Shown: positions 20,669-31,491, counted from the stretch's first letter. The stretch: 64,000 nt of DNA from Rhypophila decipiens (GCA_033297075.1 MU858048.1:186001-250000); one strand, 5' to 3'. Program-made: numbers and translations. The notes: generated by a model not told the origin, from the sequence alone.

Positions 20669-23656
20669 ATGGCCTTATTGCGTTTCTTCAGCATCATCCT
20701 AGGGGCTCTTTCCTTGGCAGAGTCAGGGGCTGCCTACAAGAACAAACCCTCACCCTTTACCTTCGCGGCGGAGAGCACTGGATACCAGCTCGCCGGACCG
20801 AACGTGGTCCCCGAAATTCGCGTTGCCCCTAATGACCTCCCGGGCGTCATTCGAGTCGCCAAAGACCTCGCAGCCGACTTTGGAAAGGTCCTTGGGGTCA
20901 ACGCTACAGTGGTAACGGCAGACTGGAAAGCAACATCACAGCAGGGCATCTCCAAGCCTGTCATCATTATCGGAACTGTTGGACAATCCAGTCTGATCGA
21001 CAACCTCGCGACCTCTGCAAAGTTGAACACGGCCAACATCACCAATAAGTGGGAGACGTATTCCCACCAGGTGTTGTCATCTCCTTGGGCGGGCCAAGAG
21101 GCAGTCTTTGTCATTGCCGGCTCCGACCTGCGTGGCACCGTCTTTGGAGCCTACCAAGTCTCGGAACAGATCGGCGTCTCCCCATGGCACTACTGGGCCG
21201 ATGTGCCGCCCATTTCTCGGAAATACATCTGGGCCAACAGCGGCGTGTACACCGAGGGGCCTCCATCGGTCAAGTATCGCGGAATCTTTCTCAACGACGA
21301 AGCACCGGCTCTGACGGGATGGGGAAAGGCCAACTTCAAGCAGAGCCAGTACGGGAGCGCCTTCGTCAGCGACTTTTACAAGCGCATCTTTGATCTCGTC
21401 CTGCGGCTCAAGGGCAACTACGTCTGGCCGGCCATGTGGTCTAGCATGTTCTATCTGGACGACGCCAAGAACGGCCCAATGGCGACGGAATACGGCATCT
21501 TTATGGGAACCAGCCACCACGAGCCCATGGCCAGGGCAGACAAGGAACAGGGCAGATTTCTCAAGGGCTCGTGGGACTGGAAGAGCAACAAGGGCGGAGT
21601 CCAGTCGTTTATGGAAGAGGGCGTCAAGAGGTCCAAGGACTGGAGCACCATGTACACCCTTGGAATGCGTGGGTCGGGCGATGCTGCCTCGGCGACGCTG
21701 TCTGCTTCGTCTCTGGAGGAGATTATCAAGTGGCAGCAGTCGGTGTTGACCAAGGTGACGGGGAAACCTCTTTCGCAGATCCCGCAGGTTTGGGTCATGT
21801 ACAAGGAAGTCCCAGGCTATTGGCAAAAGGGCATGTCCGTGTCGGACGATGTGACCCTTCTGTGGAGCGACGACAACAGAGGAAACATTCGAAGAATCCC
21901 CATTGGCAACGAGAACAAACGGAGCGGCGGCTCGGGCATGTACTACCACTTTGACTATGTCGGGGACCCCCGGAACTACAAATGGATCAACACGATCCAG
22001 CTCCAAAAGACGTGGGAGCAGATGACTCTTGCCTACGACCGGGGAATCGACAAGGTCTGGATTGTGAACGTGGGAGATCTCAAAGCTCTGGAACTTCCCA
22101 CTGCCCATTTCATGGCCCTCGCCTGGGACCGGGCCAACTTTGACGAGCCGGACAGTACTACAGAATGGCTCAAAGAATGGAGCGGCCGTCAGTTTGGTGA
22201 AGATGTCGCAGAAGCCACAGCCGACCTCATGACCACATACGGAAAGCTCGTCTCGCGCCACAAGTACGAAGACCTGAGCCGGACCCCCTTTGCCTTCCAC
22301 GCCAGCAACTACGACGAGGCAGAGCGCAACTTTCAAGAATGGTCAGACCTCGTCGCCAGTGCCCAAGCCATCCACGACAAGCTTCCTGCAGCAACCCAGA
22401 CCTCCTTCTTCGAGGTAGTCTTGCACCCCATCACGGCAGGCCACGCCGTCTTTGAGATTTACACCAAGACGGCCCTCGGAAGCCGATATGCCACCGAGCA
22501 CCGCGTGAGCGCCAACCAGTTCGCAAAAGACGTCAACTCGGCCTTCCAACGAGACAAGGACATTGCCAAAAAATTCCACACTGTCCTCAACGGCAAATGG
22601 AACCACTTTATGGACCAAACCCACATCGGCTACAACAACTGGCAAGAACCGGGCTCCAACTCGCTACCGAAACAAACCTATGTCACTTCACTGTCGGGCA
22701 ACAACGCCAAGAGTGCCCTCATGGGAGTAACACCCCAATACAGCAGCCAATCCTTCCCCTCCACCACCTCAAAACTGAGCCTCCCTCCTCTGAGCCCCTT
22801 CACGCCCCCGACAGAACAGCGCTACCTAGACATCTACGCCCGCGACAACGGAACCTTTTCCTACACCATCACCTCCAGCGCCTCCTCATACGTGTCGATA
22901 ACCAAGCCCAACGGAACCATCACCGCTCCCGGGCCAACCTCCAACACCGACAAGCGCTCCTACATCTTTGTATCAGATTGGACCTCGGTACCCAAAGGAT
23001 CCACGACCGTGACCATAACCGTGACCAATACTGCCATCTCCCCCCAAACAGTAGCAACCATCTCCCTGCCCCTCGAGAACCCACCGACCATCCCCAGCGA
23101 TTTCACCACAGGGCACGTGGAATTAGACAAGACAATCTCAATCGAAGCCGCCCACTTCGGCCCTTCCTCGTCAAAAGAATACCTCACAATCCCCACCTAC
23201 GGCCGGACTCTGTCGGGTGTTAAACTCGCGCCCACCTCGAAATCCTACCCCTCAGCTTCCTACTCCGACGGTCCACATCTCTCTTTTCCATTCTACACAT
23301 TCACACCTTCCACTTCTTCGGCGTCAGTGACTGTCTACCTCTCCCCCTCGGAAAACGCCAACCCCACCCAGCCAAACAAGTACACCTTTACTATTGATGA
23401 CGCTTCTCCGACGACAGTCCAGCCAGTCCCGGTAAATGACCAGTCAAGCCAGCCAGCCGGGTGGGCGGATGCAGTCATCAAGGGGGCTTATATCCGCACG
23501 TCGAATTTCCCCTCGAGCTTGAAACTCAGCCCGGGGAAACATGAGCTCAAGATTTGGTTATCCGAGCCGACCATGGTGCTTACCAAGATTGTGATTGATT
23601 TGGGTGGCGGAGTCAAGACTTCCCTTTTGGGGCCGCCTGAGAGTTTTAGGCTTTGA
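20669..23656 (+). CDS. secreted GH115 xylan alpha-1,2-glucuronidase
   Basis: A single-exon gene of 995 residues. GH115 enzymes remove (4-O-methyl)glucuronic acid side chains from polymeric glucuronoxylan. Residues 1-22 are a signal peptide (MALLRFFSIILGALSLAESG). The GH115 catalytic region is recognised from PSVKYRGIFLNDEAPALTGW, LKGNYVWPAMWSSMFYLDD, GIFMGTSHHEPMARA, LLWSDDNRGNIRR and the GGSGMYYHFDYVGDPRNYKW block (residues ~200-440). The C-terminal ~300 residues contain a Ser/Thr-rich beta-strand domain. Length matches known fungal members (~950-1000). It lies downstream of, and parallel to, the DUF2264 gene, which suggests shared substrate handling. Strong codon bias toward C/G-ending codons suggests high expression when induced, but this is inferred from appearance alone. 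Confidence 0.93.
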   Translation: MALLRFFSIILGALSLAESGAAYKNKPSPFTFAAESTGYQLAGPNVVPEIRVAPNDLPGVIRVAKDLAADFGKVLGVNATVVTADWKATSQQGISKPVIIIGTVGQSSLIDNLATSAKLNTANITNKWETYSHQVLSSPWAGQEAVFVIAGSDLRGTVFGAYQVSEQIGVSPWHYWADVPPISRKYIWANSGVYTEGPPSVKYRGIFLNDEAPALTGWGKANFKQSQYGSAFVSDFYKRIFDLVLRLKGNYVWPAMWSSMFYLDDAKNGPMATEYGIFMGTSHHEPMARADKEQGRFLKGSWDWKSNKGGVQSFMEEGVKRSKDWSTMYTLGMRGSGDAASATLSASSLEEIIKWQQSVLTKVTGKPLSQIPQVWVMYKEVPGYWQKGMSVSDDVTLLWSDDNRGNIRRIPIGNENKRSGGSGMYYHFDYVGDPRNYKWINTIQLQKTWEQMTLAYDRGIDKVWIVNVGDLKALELPTAHFMALAWDRANFDEPDSTTEWLKEWSGRQFGEDVAEATADLMTTYGKLVSRHKYEDLSRTPFAFHASNYDEAERNFQEWSDLVASAQAIHDKLPAATQTSFFEVVLHPITAGHAVFEIYTKTALGSRYATEHRVSANQFAKDVNSAFQRDKDIAKKFHTVLNGKWNHFMDQTHIGYNNWQEPGSNSLPKQTYVTSLSGNNAKSALMGVTPQYSSQSFPSTTSKLSLPPLSPFTPPTEQRYLDIYARDNGTFSYTITSSASSYVSITKPNGTITAPGPTSNTDKRSYIFVSDWTSVPKGSTTVTITVTNTAISPQTVATISLPLENPPTIPSDFTTGHVELDKTISIEAAHFGPSSSKEYLTIPTYGRTLSGVKLAPTSKSYPSASYSDGPHLSFPFYTFTPSTSSASVTVYLSPSENANPTQPNKYTFTIDDASPTTVQPVPVNDQSSQPAGWADAVIKGAYIRTSNFPSSLKLSPGKHELKIWLSEPTMVLTKIVIDLGGGVKTSLLGPPESFRL

Positions 23657-24043
23657 ATGCAAGTAGGAACGACCTTCATAGCTGGGATAAAAGAAATGGT
23701 GCTCGGAAAACGGAAAAGGATAGGAGATACTACAACGGTGGCCATTGTAAACAGGAAATATGTGTTACAAGAGTCTTGGTGAACTGCATGTTTATTACTT
23801 CATCAAACCTGTATCCCTCTGCTTTAGCCCTCGCAGACAAAAAAAACATTCCTTAACATGTATGCCGAGCCAAACTCCAAGAAAACAGATTCCGACTGTG
23901 TATAGAATAATTCGCCCCCTTGTCTTCCCTGTTCATCAATAAACGTATATCTACTTTATGGCATAAAACGCTAAAACTACAAATCGCTTGCTCTACCAGT
24001 GCTTTGCTTCGAATCGGCATGGTCATAACGTCACCGGCCCGTG
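23657..24043. other. intergenic, convergent 3' ends
   Basis: Untranslated tails of GH115 (+) and the ZUP1-like gene (-). A TTCGAAT at about 24010 looks like part of a T arm, but the expected D-arm sequence is on the wrong side. No gene is seen. Confidence 0.5.
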
Positions 24044-25981
24044 TCAGCTAGGGAATTGAGCTGGCCACTCAGTCTCTCCGTTTGGCAGTCGTAATCTGCA
24101 TAAATCGGTTAGCACAACAATCCGAAAACAGAACCTTCTCTACCAAGCATAAATAAAAACAACCAACCTCAGAATCTCAAACTCCCTATACCTCCTCAGA
24201 TACCGATTCCCCCTCCGGTAAGACTTGAGCGCACCATCCGGACCCCCAGCGAGCTTAAAAGCCGGTTTTTGGGGGTCAAAACGGCCGACCAACTTCAAAA
24301 TACTCGACGAATCCTTAAACATGGGGTCAAACACCAAAAGATTCCTACCCCCATCATACTGCTTCTCTAGCCCGATAATCGACATGGAATGCCCCGAATG
24401 CTGGAAATACACCGGCGGCAAATGTGTCCGTCGCACCCGTTGCGCCGGATCCTGCACGCCTGACTTGAAATACGCCTCGACTTCGTCTAGCATCAGTGCC
24501 TCGGATTTCCCCGGCTCGCGGTGCTTGAAACCCTGCGCGTCACAGGGTATCTCGAGGACGCGGAACATAGCCAGGGCTTCTGGCGTTCCAATGTATTTCC
24601 TGGTACCCTTGATCCCGCCCGTCTCGAGCCGGCCGGCCGAGTTGATGCCATGATCCCAGGCTCGCTCGATAAAATCCTGAATCTTGAAGATGCTCGGGAT
24701 CTTGCCCTCAAAGTGTCTGTACCCCTTAAAGTTGACAGCGTTGATGTACGACGCGAGCATCTGTATGTTTCGGTAGCCGCAGAATCCACCTTCTTTCTTG
24801 AGCTTGGATACGTGCTGGACGTTTGGATGGCATATATATGCGTATTTTGTTGTGGGACAGTGCTCTAGCAATTGTGCGAGGACAGGAATCACCCCTTGTC
24901 AGGAATGTTAGTATTTAGTCAGTTGAATGACTGGCTAAAGTGTTGATGACATACCCTCCGATGATACTTGGCCATGTTTTTGAAGGTGAGCCACCAGCCA
25001 GTCTGGCATTTGTTCTTCGTGGGCATATCGACCTAGTTGTGCTTTCTGTTTTGACTGTCAATACATATGTACAAATCAAATCGAGGAGGATTAAGAGAGC
25101 AGCTTGCTCACCCCGAGCCTCTTGCTGCTGGCTTGTTTCTCGGCCACCGTGACCGGATCACTGGCGTGGTCTCGTCGCGAGGACCGTGATTTCGGAGAAG
25201 AGGGAGCAAGCAAACTCGGCATCTTAAACAAGCTTTTCCATGCAGAGATAGCCTTGGACTTGGGCGAAGGATGAGATTTCCGATGATGGGAAGATCTCTC
25301 AGAATATCCATTTCGACTAGAGCCATCCTTATCCCTCTCCCGCTCGCGGTCGCGGTCGCGGTCTTTGTCTCGGCGATGGTGGGACCGAGACGAAGGTGAC
25401 GGCCCGCCGGACAAAGAAGCTGAGGGTGCCCCGGAATCGGCAACGAGTGCGGTCTCGGGGCTCGGTGATGATGTCGGTTCCCCCACGCCAGCTTCTTCGG
25501 CATGTAACTCTAGGTGGTAATCCATCTCGGAGCGGGGCAGCAGCTCTCCACATCCATCGACGAGGCACTCGATGTACTCGATATCCAGCTCGTCGGCTGC
25601 GACGTTGTTACCGGTACTCGGGTTCGTTGCATCGCTTTTAACGGTAAAGGGCGAGTCCCCTTCTTCCGGGTGCAGCGTCTCCATGTGCTGCGTCATCAAA
25701 AATAGATTTGGTCAGGATTTAGGACCGGAAATGACGTTAGATATGAGAGTATGAAAGGAAATGAAAAGAAATTTGGGTCTGGTTTCTTTGTTGCGTCACA
25801 CGTGGCTGTGGGCCATGTGAAAGAGACTGGAAAGGGGAAGCAAAAGGAAGGAACGAGTGACGAGAAAGAACCGACAATACTGTATGGAACAAGATATCTT
25901 TACCAGTAACATAAGGGACTCCCCATCTGCATGAGGAGCCTCCCATCCGCAAAATGGACAACTTATCGGCTTTGCCTCCAT
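24044..25981 (-). CDS. zinc-finger ubiquitin peptidase, ZUP1/Mug105-like (peptidase C78)
   Basis: Five exons on the minus strand, 25981-25904, 25687-25112, 25054-24955, 24894-24168 and 24095-24044, give 510 residues. Two C2H2 fingers are visible. The first spans exons 1 and 2 (CPFC ... HMETLH), so the first intron splits it. The second is C-x4-C-x12-H-x3-H (residues ~60-90). A basic, Ser/Arg-rich linker follows. The C78 papain-like peptidase domain begins near residue 225 (LGRYAHEEQMPDWL). The catalytic cysteine is predicted at C290 (GGFCGYRNIQM), with a histidine in GHSMSIIG and a DP further on. Human ZUP1 cleaves K63-linked ubiquitin chains in DNA-damage responses, and fission yeast Mug105 is the related enzyme. 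The last exon is only 52 bases and encodes LRLPNGETEWPAQFPS. All introns have GT-AG ends. Confidence 0.85.
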
Positions 25982-28351
25982 TTTTTGGTGTTTTTTATTT
26001 TGTTCGTTAGGGTCGTCGTGATGGATTTGGCCGGGTCCTGGTTTCTTTGTTCGATGCCACAACAATAGCACGATGACGCTCGCCCGTTGCCTTTCCTTGT
26101 CCAGAGAGCTCAGAGTCTGTCAAAGTAGACGTTTACTCGACGAGTTAGATGATGGTCCGCTAGGTCATTCCAGTCTCTCAATCTCCCTCGAACGCATCAA
26201 ATTATTTCATCGCGATTTCAACTCCGTGTCATTTCGTCGGTGAAGGTCGCTTGTTGGCTCATCTGCGCCAGGATCAACAATAAAAGATTCGGCTCAAGTT
26301 GAGACGATGATTGAGAGAATGAGAGAGGGTTCCGCGCATTTGGAAAACTCATCAGGTATTCTTGATTGCTTCACAAACTGGCCACCCAGCTCAAGTCCTC
26401 GGCCCCAATGAACCTGCCTGACCTGACCGACATGCCCGCGCGCTCAGCCCAAGAGTGGCCGGTCAGCAGGCAGTCAAGTGACCCGACTTCTCTTACTGCG
26501 ATTCATGCCTGAAAGGGAAGCGCACTAAACTCGATTGCTCATCCGAGGGTTTGCATCAAACCAGTGTTGGGCCTGCATGGCCTGGCCTGCTCAGAGGGAG
26601 TTATTCTGAGCCATTTCTCCCGGACCAAGTCATGTTTGGATTCACAGGTGTCGCCGGCGCCCCTATCACAAAGTAAACAATATTTTTGGCATTGGATTTC
26701 ATTAGAATAGGGGTCGGTTGCCACATGGCGATCCATGGTCAACTGTATTCGGCCCGTATATGAAGCATCACCCCGCTAAAGTTTTACCCTTAGCATACAT
26801 GGGTACCCGGATAGTGGCACTGTACAGTACGGGGTAGTGCTGAGTGGAAAGCCGTAGGGGTCATGCAGGCCACTGCGCCAAAGTATTCCAGGCGCCGTGT
26901 TATTGGACACGCTTGGTGCTGCATGAATGTTTTAACAGCACGGCAGGGCAGGGTTCATTAACAGCCGAGCCGCTGCCGGGATTTGTTTCCATACAGCCAC
27001 CCGGTTGCCCGCAAACCTTATACCAAGACCGTCCGCCATCCCCAGCAAGGATTCGAGGTTTACCTTCAGCATGTTCACGTTGACAATCTTCATAACTCAA
27101 TGAATTCAAGAAGAGATCAAATCTTAGCCGTCATCCACCTCTCCTCTCTCACATCAACAGTTAATAGAGATGGAGTTTGCCGCTGAAATGTCGCGCCACT
27201 GATGTCACCCAACATCACTGCTATCCAGAACATCCGGATTGGTTTATCACAGCGAAATCATCGAGACAAGTTCAACATTCAATCTGTTGCTTGATTTGCT
27301 TGGGCACTTGGCAAACGCGCGGCAAAGGCCCACATATCGGAACTTGTCTAGATTCATCGTCGGTAGGAAGTGTATCTTTCCCCACACAATTTCGATGCGA
27401 TGGTGCAGCTGTATCAGTCAGCCTACGTGCGCCGTGCATATGGCATAGCAACGGAGATAGGGGATATGTGTATGGACAAGATGAGAAGCTGGTTTTCACC
27501 TGCGGAAGTGTCGGGAAAGGGGTCACTCCATGAGACCAAGTACGCCTTCTTATTACCAGCTGTTGCCGACCTAGGGCTAGCCAGCCTTCCAGACCGCACC
27601 TGATATGGTTCTTTCACTAAGCCAGGCGGTGTGAGCATGACAGCAGACTTGGGCGAACATGCTTCCGTCCATCCATCGGAAGCTACCCGGCTCTTTGTAC
27701 CATGATCCCGGGTTCTTTTTTGGGGATGACTAATCCTAACGTCTGTCTGTCTATCTCTCTCGTTGCAGACCGATGAACAACATCTCAACCTCTAGCGAAT
27801 ACGACCCATCGTCGAATCAAGTATTCTTTTCTCAAACTCGAGCGTCACCATACATGACTATCCTATTGCTCTTACTCATTCACTCACCCACCCGCCCCTC
27901 GACTTGTCGGACGTCCCGTATTACCAAGGGAAAAGGAAAACCCGGCGAGCCACGATGAGGCACCGGTCTTGGAACAACAGCCTCTCGATATTCTTCCTCA
28001 CCGTGGATGCCGAGAGGAAAGAAGTGGTAAAGGAGGCGAAACCGCCACGACCGCCTCCCTTCTCTCCACCCTTAAGGCCAGGGCAACGTGCTGACTTGCA
28101 TACCATAGGGTTCAGTCGACCAGTCTCGATATCATCTCGTGTACTTGGTAGTTTTCTGGTGTACCAAAACTACGGAATCGGCCAAATGCTCCAAAGACGA
28201 TCATGAATCAGCGTTACTTGAATGGCCCGCATGTGACAAACGAACATGAAGCCACAACGCCGTTCTCCCCACTCCACAGAACCTTCTTTCTGTGTCGACG
28301 AAGTATATAATCAACTGTCATTGTATACCTCCCGAGAAAGAAAGCCACAAA
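25982..28351. other. intergenic, gene-poor accessory region (left)
   Basis: The first 300 bases are probably the promoter of the ZUP1-like gene. The rest shows no recognisable protein gene on either strand. Frames are short and overlap on opposite strands. Confidence 0.45.
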
Positions 28352-28462
28352 GCCCCCGTAGCTCAGTGGTCAGAGCGCGGGCAGCGTTGTTCTGTAGCTT
28401 TCCAACGGAGCTTAGAATTATCAGCGCGCCCGGGGACAGCGGTTCGAATCCGCTCGGGGGTA
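28352..28462 (+). tRNA. tRNA-like gene with a 45-nt anticodon-arm loop, isotype uncertain
   Basis: The acceptor stem is GCCCCCG (28352-28358) with CGGGGGT (28455-28461), one G-T pair at the end. The D arm is GCTC-8-GAGC (361-376), with an intact A box. The T arm is AGCGG-TTCGAAT-CCGCT with a perfect B box (GGTTCGAATCC). A pol III terminator of five T follows at 28466-28470. The anticodon stem is CGGGC (378-382) with GCCCG (428-432), and the loop between is 45 nt, which implies an intron of about 38 nt. At the normal positions the nucleotide before the anticodon is G, not the universal T33. Taken literally the anticodon would be CGT (Thr), but I do not trust that. An inner GCG/CGC pairing extends the stem. 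It could be a real intron-bearing tRNA with an unusual fold or a tRNA damaged by insertion. Confidence 0.65.
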
Positions 28463-28465
28463 ATC

Positions 28466-28470
28466 TTTTT
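28466..28470 (+). terminator. RNA polymerase III T-run terminator
   Basis: Five consecutive T begin four bases after the discriminator base of the tRNA-like gene, the usual fungal pol III stop signal. Confidence 0.6.
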
Positions 28471-29726
28471 GCCAGTTTGTCTGTTTGTAACAGACAGCAA
28501 TGTTTGTTTGATATCAGATTGACCTGCTCTCCAGTCTGGCCCTACCGCTGACCAAGGCTCTAAAGACAGTGCACATTCCTTTTACCGAGAAAACGAGGCA
28601 AAGTCCGAGTCTCTGTCCCAATTATCTCCAGAGCCCAACTATCCAATCCTTCACATCGAACAAACACATTCGGTCTGCGCCACGGTTCCCAAGGAAAGGA
28701 CCGAATGGACCATGGAAGCCTGAAGCTACATATCCACACCTGCAAGTGTATGCAAGGTTCTCACGCCCTTGATGGGATATTCCGCTACAACCGACCTACT
28801 TTGCGTGGTTGACTCATCCAGTACCTGGGGAACTTGTGCCCCTTGCCTCGGTGACGCATTCATCGAACCCGAGCATTGAGTATGATTAGATGATGAGTGG
28901 TTCTCTTGAGGACACCAGGAATATTTACAAGATTCAAGATTTGAGGATACTATTTGGACAGAATATAGCCACTAACGTCTGATTGTGGGTTGATTCCGAG
29001 GATACTCACTCGTTGGAAGCCCCCTATTACAGTATTAGGAGCATTGGGACAGCGTGACAACATGGTGAGTCTTCCGCAGAGCTGGTGAAATTTCTCAACG
29101 TTTAAAAATTTACTTAAGAATGTCCCCGCTCATTGCCACACAAGCAAGCGCCAGGGGATATAGTTGTCTGAATACTCGGATACCGCTTAACTAGCTGATG
29201 TCTGTGTGGATGTGTTAGTAGATCCTCTTTCTTCCTGAATTTGGACATATCCCGGGCAATATGCCCAAAACTTCCAAATGCTTCACTGAGCTGATAGCAG
29301 CGAATCATCCGCCTCCTTCGTAGTAATTATGTTTAATATTTCGCCTGATTTAATGTACTTGATCATGGTAGCGTGATCTCCTTCTTGTTTGGATCTCAGT
29401 AATTAATGCTTGTGTTACATGTACCCGGGGAGTTATCCGAAAGGCGCGTTCCCGCCCATGGATATGGATGTGGACATCTATCCTCCACCAAAGAGACATG
29501 AACAATCGCCAAGTAACAGCAGCGTTCACAACCTATACGCGGGAGATATATCTGCCTCTCTCTCTATATCCGTCTTAATAATACATGTACACATGGAGGG
29601 GTACGTACAACAAATGGACATGGAGCCTACATATTGACCAACGAATATCAAAGCAAGTCAATCATCCAGGCTTTGTCATCCACGTCGCCTATCCACACTT
29701 GACATCTCAACTGAATGTATATAAAG
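28471..29726. other. intergenic, gene-poor accessory region (centre)
   Basis: No recognisable gene. It is AT-leaning with scattered short frames. It ends at the target site of the mini-retroelement, TAAAG at 29722-29726. Confidence 0.45.
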
Positions 29727-29781
29727 TGTTGCAATATAGACTCAGCTAGTCTTGGTGCGATTAACGTTTTACCGGATGACA
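29727..29781 (+). repeat. left LTR of the TRIM
   Basis: A 55-base direct repeat, identical to 29992-30046, with TG...CA ends. It is unusually short for an LTR. Confidence 0.88.
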
Positions 29782-29793
29782 GGTTATGAGCCC
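29782..29793 (+). promoter_or_regulatory. primer-binding site complementary to a Met tRNA anticodon arm
   Basis: GGTTATGAGCCC starts at the first base after the left LTR. It is the reverse complement of GGGCTCATAACC, the anticodon stem-loop of Met tRNAs (CAT anticodon). Copia and Ty5 prime reverse transcription from a half-molecule of initiator Met tRNA bound at this same arm, so the match is meaningful. Confidence 0.7.
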
Positions 29794-29893
29794 GGGTGGC
29801 GCGTTTGGTAACCGCTACACTCTTCCAAACTGCTATAGAGCTTATAAGCCCAGCGGAAGCGCAAGAGGTAGTGTGTTCGATCCAATCCGCAAC
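29794..29893 (+). ncRNA. tRNA-like segment inside the TRIM
   Basis: TGGCGCGTTTGGTAACCGC (from 29797) looks like a tRNA D arm/A box. CAGCGGAAGCGC further on resembles the D arm of Met tRNA. AGAGGTAGTGTGTTCGATCC resembles a variable loop plus a B box. The pieces do not fold into one cloverleaf, so this is at most a degenerate tRNA-derived pol III promoter. Confidence 0.4.
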
Positions 29894-29991
29894 CGAAAGA
29901 AAAAGACCTCCAGAACCGGCCACTAAGACTACAAAGTTGTATTCATACACATAGAACCTATAGAGCTCCAAGACTATTGAGCCCGGGGGAG

Positions 29992-30046
29992 TGTTGCAAT
30001 ATAGACTCAGCTAGTCTTGGTGCGATTAACGTTTTACCGGATGACA
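29992..30046 (+). repeat. right LTR of the TRIM
   Basis: The identical second copy of the 55-base LTR. It is preceded by the purine tract GGGGGAG and followed by the target duplication TAAAG. Confidence 0.88.
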
Positions 30047-31471
30047 TAAAGTATCAATTTTCTTCAATACAAGCAGGAAACTTGTCGTCACAACATCTCT
30101 CAAAAGATGTTGTCATCCTTTTTCTTACTTGGATCTTTATATACTAGGTAGTAGATATTACCAGATGCTTGGAGTATTTATAAGAGCACGTCCTAGTTAC
30201 ATATCTAACTGGTAGCTGTCCATATCCCGGCCCAACATCCACCATTTATCCGATTCGAAAGTAAATCAAGAGCAGAGAGACTCTAGGGAATCCTTCCTCT
30301 AAAATAATTAGAATAAGATTATTTCCATATACACACATCATAGGTTAGCAACGTCTCAAGGAACAGGAATAGGAACAGGCGGCTACAAATCTAGGCTCAA
30401 AGGAAGTTTATCCAATCCCTCTCATTCTCATGACTCATCCAAAGTCATGTGAGGTTGAAAGTATAAAAGTAGTGTATGTATTGAGTGTAACTACCAAAGT
30501 ACCCAGCCATTGACTAGACATAGTTGGTGATATTGACCCATCAACAGCCGAATCACACTGAAGCACGTAAACAAAGTCAAGGTGGAATAACTATCTGTCC
30601 CCCAAAGCCTAGATCACTAATCCTGACAATATAATACAGGACACCAGATCTACGCCTTTCCATGAATAGGCGGTCATCCTCTCTGATCTGAATTCACAAT
30701 GCAACTTCGATTCACCAAGCTGGCTGCATAGCATGACATGGGGACACCCCTCCGTCACGATATGACGGGAACCCATATAAGCCTCACCAGACACCGATAT
30801 AGAACAGAATACCGGTACTCCGTTAAACTCCTCGGCCCAATCCGCATTGGTCTAAATGTTAAGACATGCATTACATAATCGGGGCCATATGCGGGGGCGA
30901 TTATCAAGCACCATTTTATGGAAGCGATTTGAAGTAACGGAATATCATGGGCGAAGCATGTTGAAAGTCTGGCTTCAGATAATCAGGTTTCTCGTATTCT
31001 TTCTCTGGCAAAAAGGAAGAGGGTAACTTTTGGCGGGGTGGGATCCAACCACACTGGTTCAGTCGACCCGCAACTTCAAACCGCCGCGTCGCCGACCCAT
31101 TCTTCCGCACCTTGAAATCGTCTGTCAATTTCATGTTTAGATGAACCACGGCGGGGTCGACAATTGCTCGAGATACGGAGTAGCCGGGTAATGCACCGGG
31201 AGACAGGTGAGCGACCAGATGGAGGTGGGGGACCCGGTACTAACCGACGGCGGCGGTGAACACCCAAGCCGATATGAACAGAATATAGAAACCACACCTT
31301 CTTGATCATGGAATGCACTCAATGAAGATTATCATGGAGGGTACAAGGGACGGGCTGCCCACGTTTCTTGATGTGGTGTTTTGATGAAAAGTGGTGGCAG
31401 GACACCATGGACTTCCATGGACCTATCGGGTATAGACCCGGGGATAAATACGGGGTACGCTGCTATTCACA

Positions 31472-31491
31472 CTGCAGCTATAGCTGCAGTC
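31472..31491. repeat. 20-base perfect palindrome
   Basis: The sequence around CTGCAGCTATAGCTGCAG equals its own reverse complement over 20 bases. It could be a dyad binding site or chance. Confidence 0.6.

Larger units (their letters stand above)
29727..30046 (+). mobile_element. TRIM (terminal-repeat retrotransposon in miniature), Copia-like
   Basis: A complete 320-base non-autonomous LTR element. Two 55-base LTRs (29727-29781 and 29992-30046) are identical, start with TG and end with CA (TGTTGC...GATGACA). The 5-base target duplication TAAAG is exact (29722-29726 and 30047-30051). Directly after the left LTR lies GGTTATGAGCCC, and directly before the right LTR is a polypurine tract GGGGGAG (29985-29991). 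The interior is 210 bases with no coding frame but with tRNA-like A- and B-box pieces. TG-TT starts, the purine tract and the 5-base duplication fit Ty1/Copia-type integration. Identical LTRs suggest a recent insertion. Orientation is set by the primer site being on the left. Confidence 0.85.

Noticed and set aside
21077..22336. A 419-codon open frame opposite GH115
   Set aside because: It is the mirror of strongly biased coding sequence, shows no family-like features, and GH115 is certain on the other strand.
23990..24030. A tRNA-like TTCGAAT with GCTCTACC
   Set aside because: The two boxes are in the wrong order for either strand.
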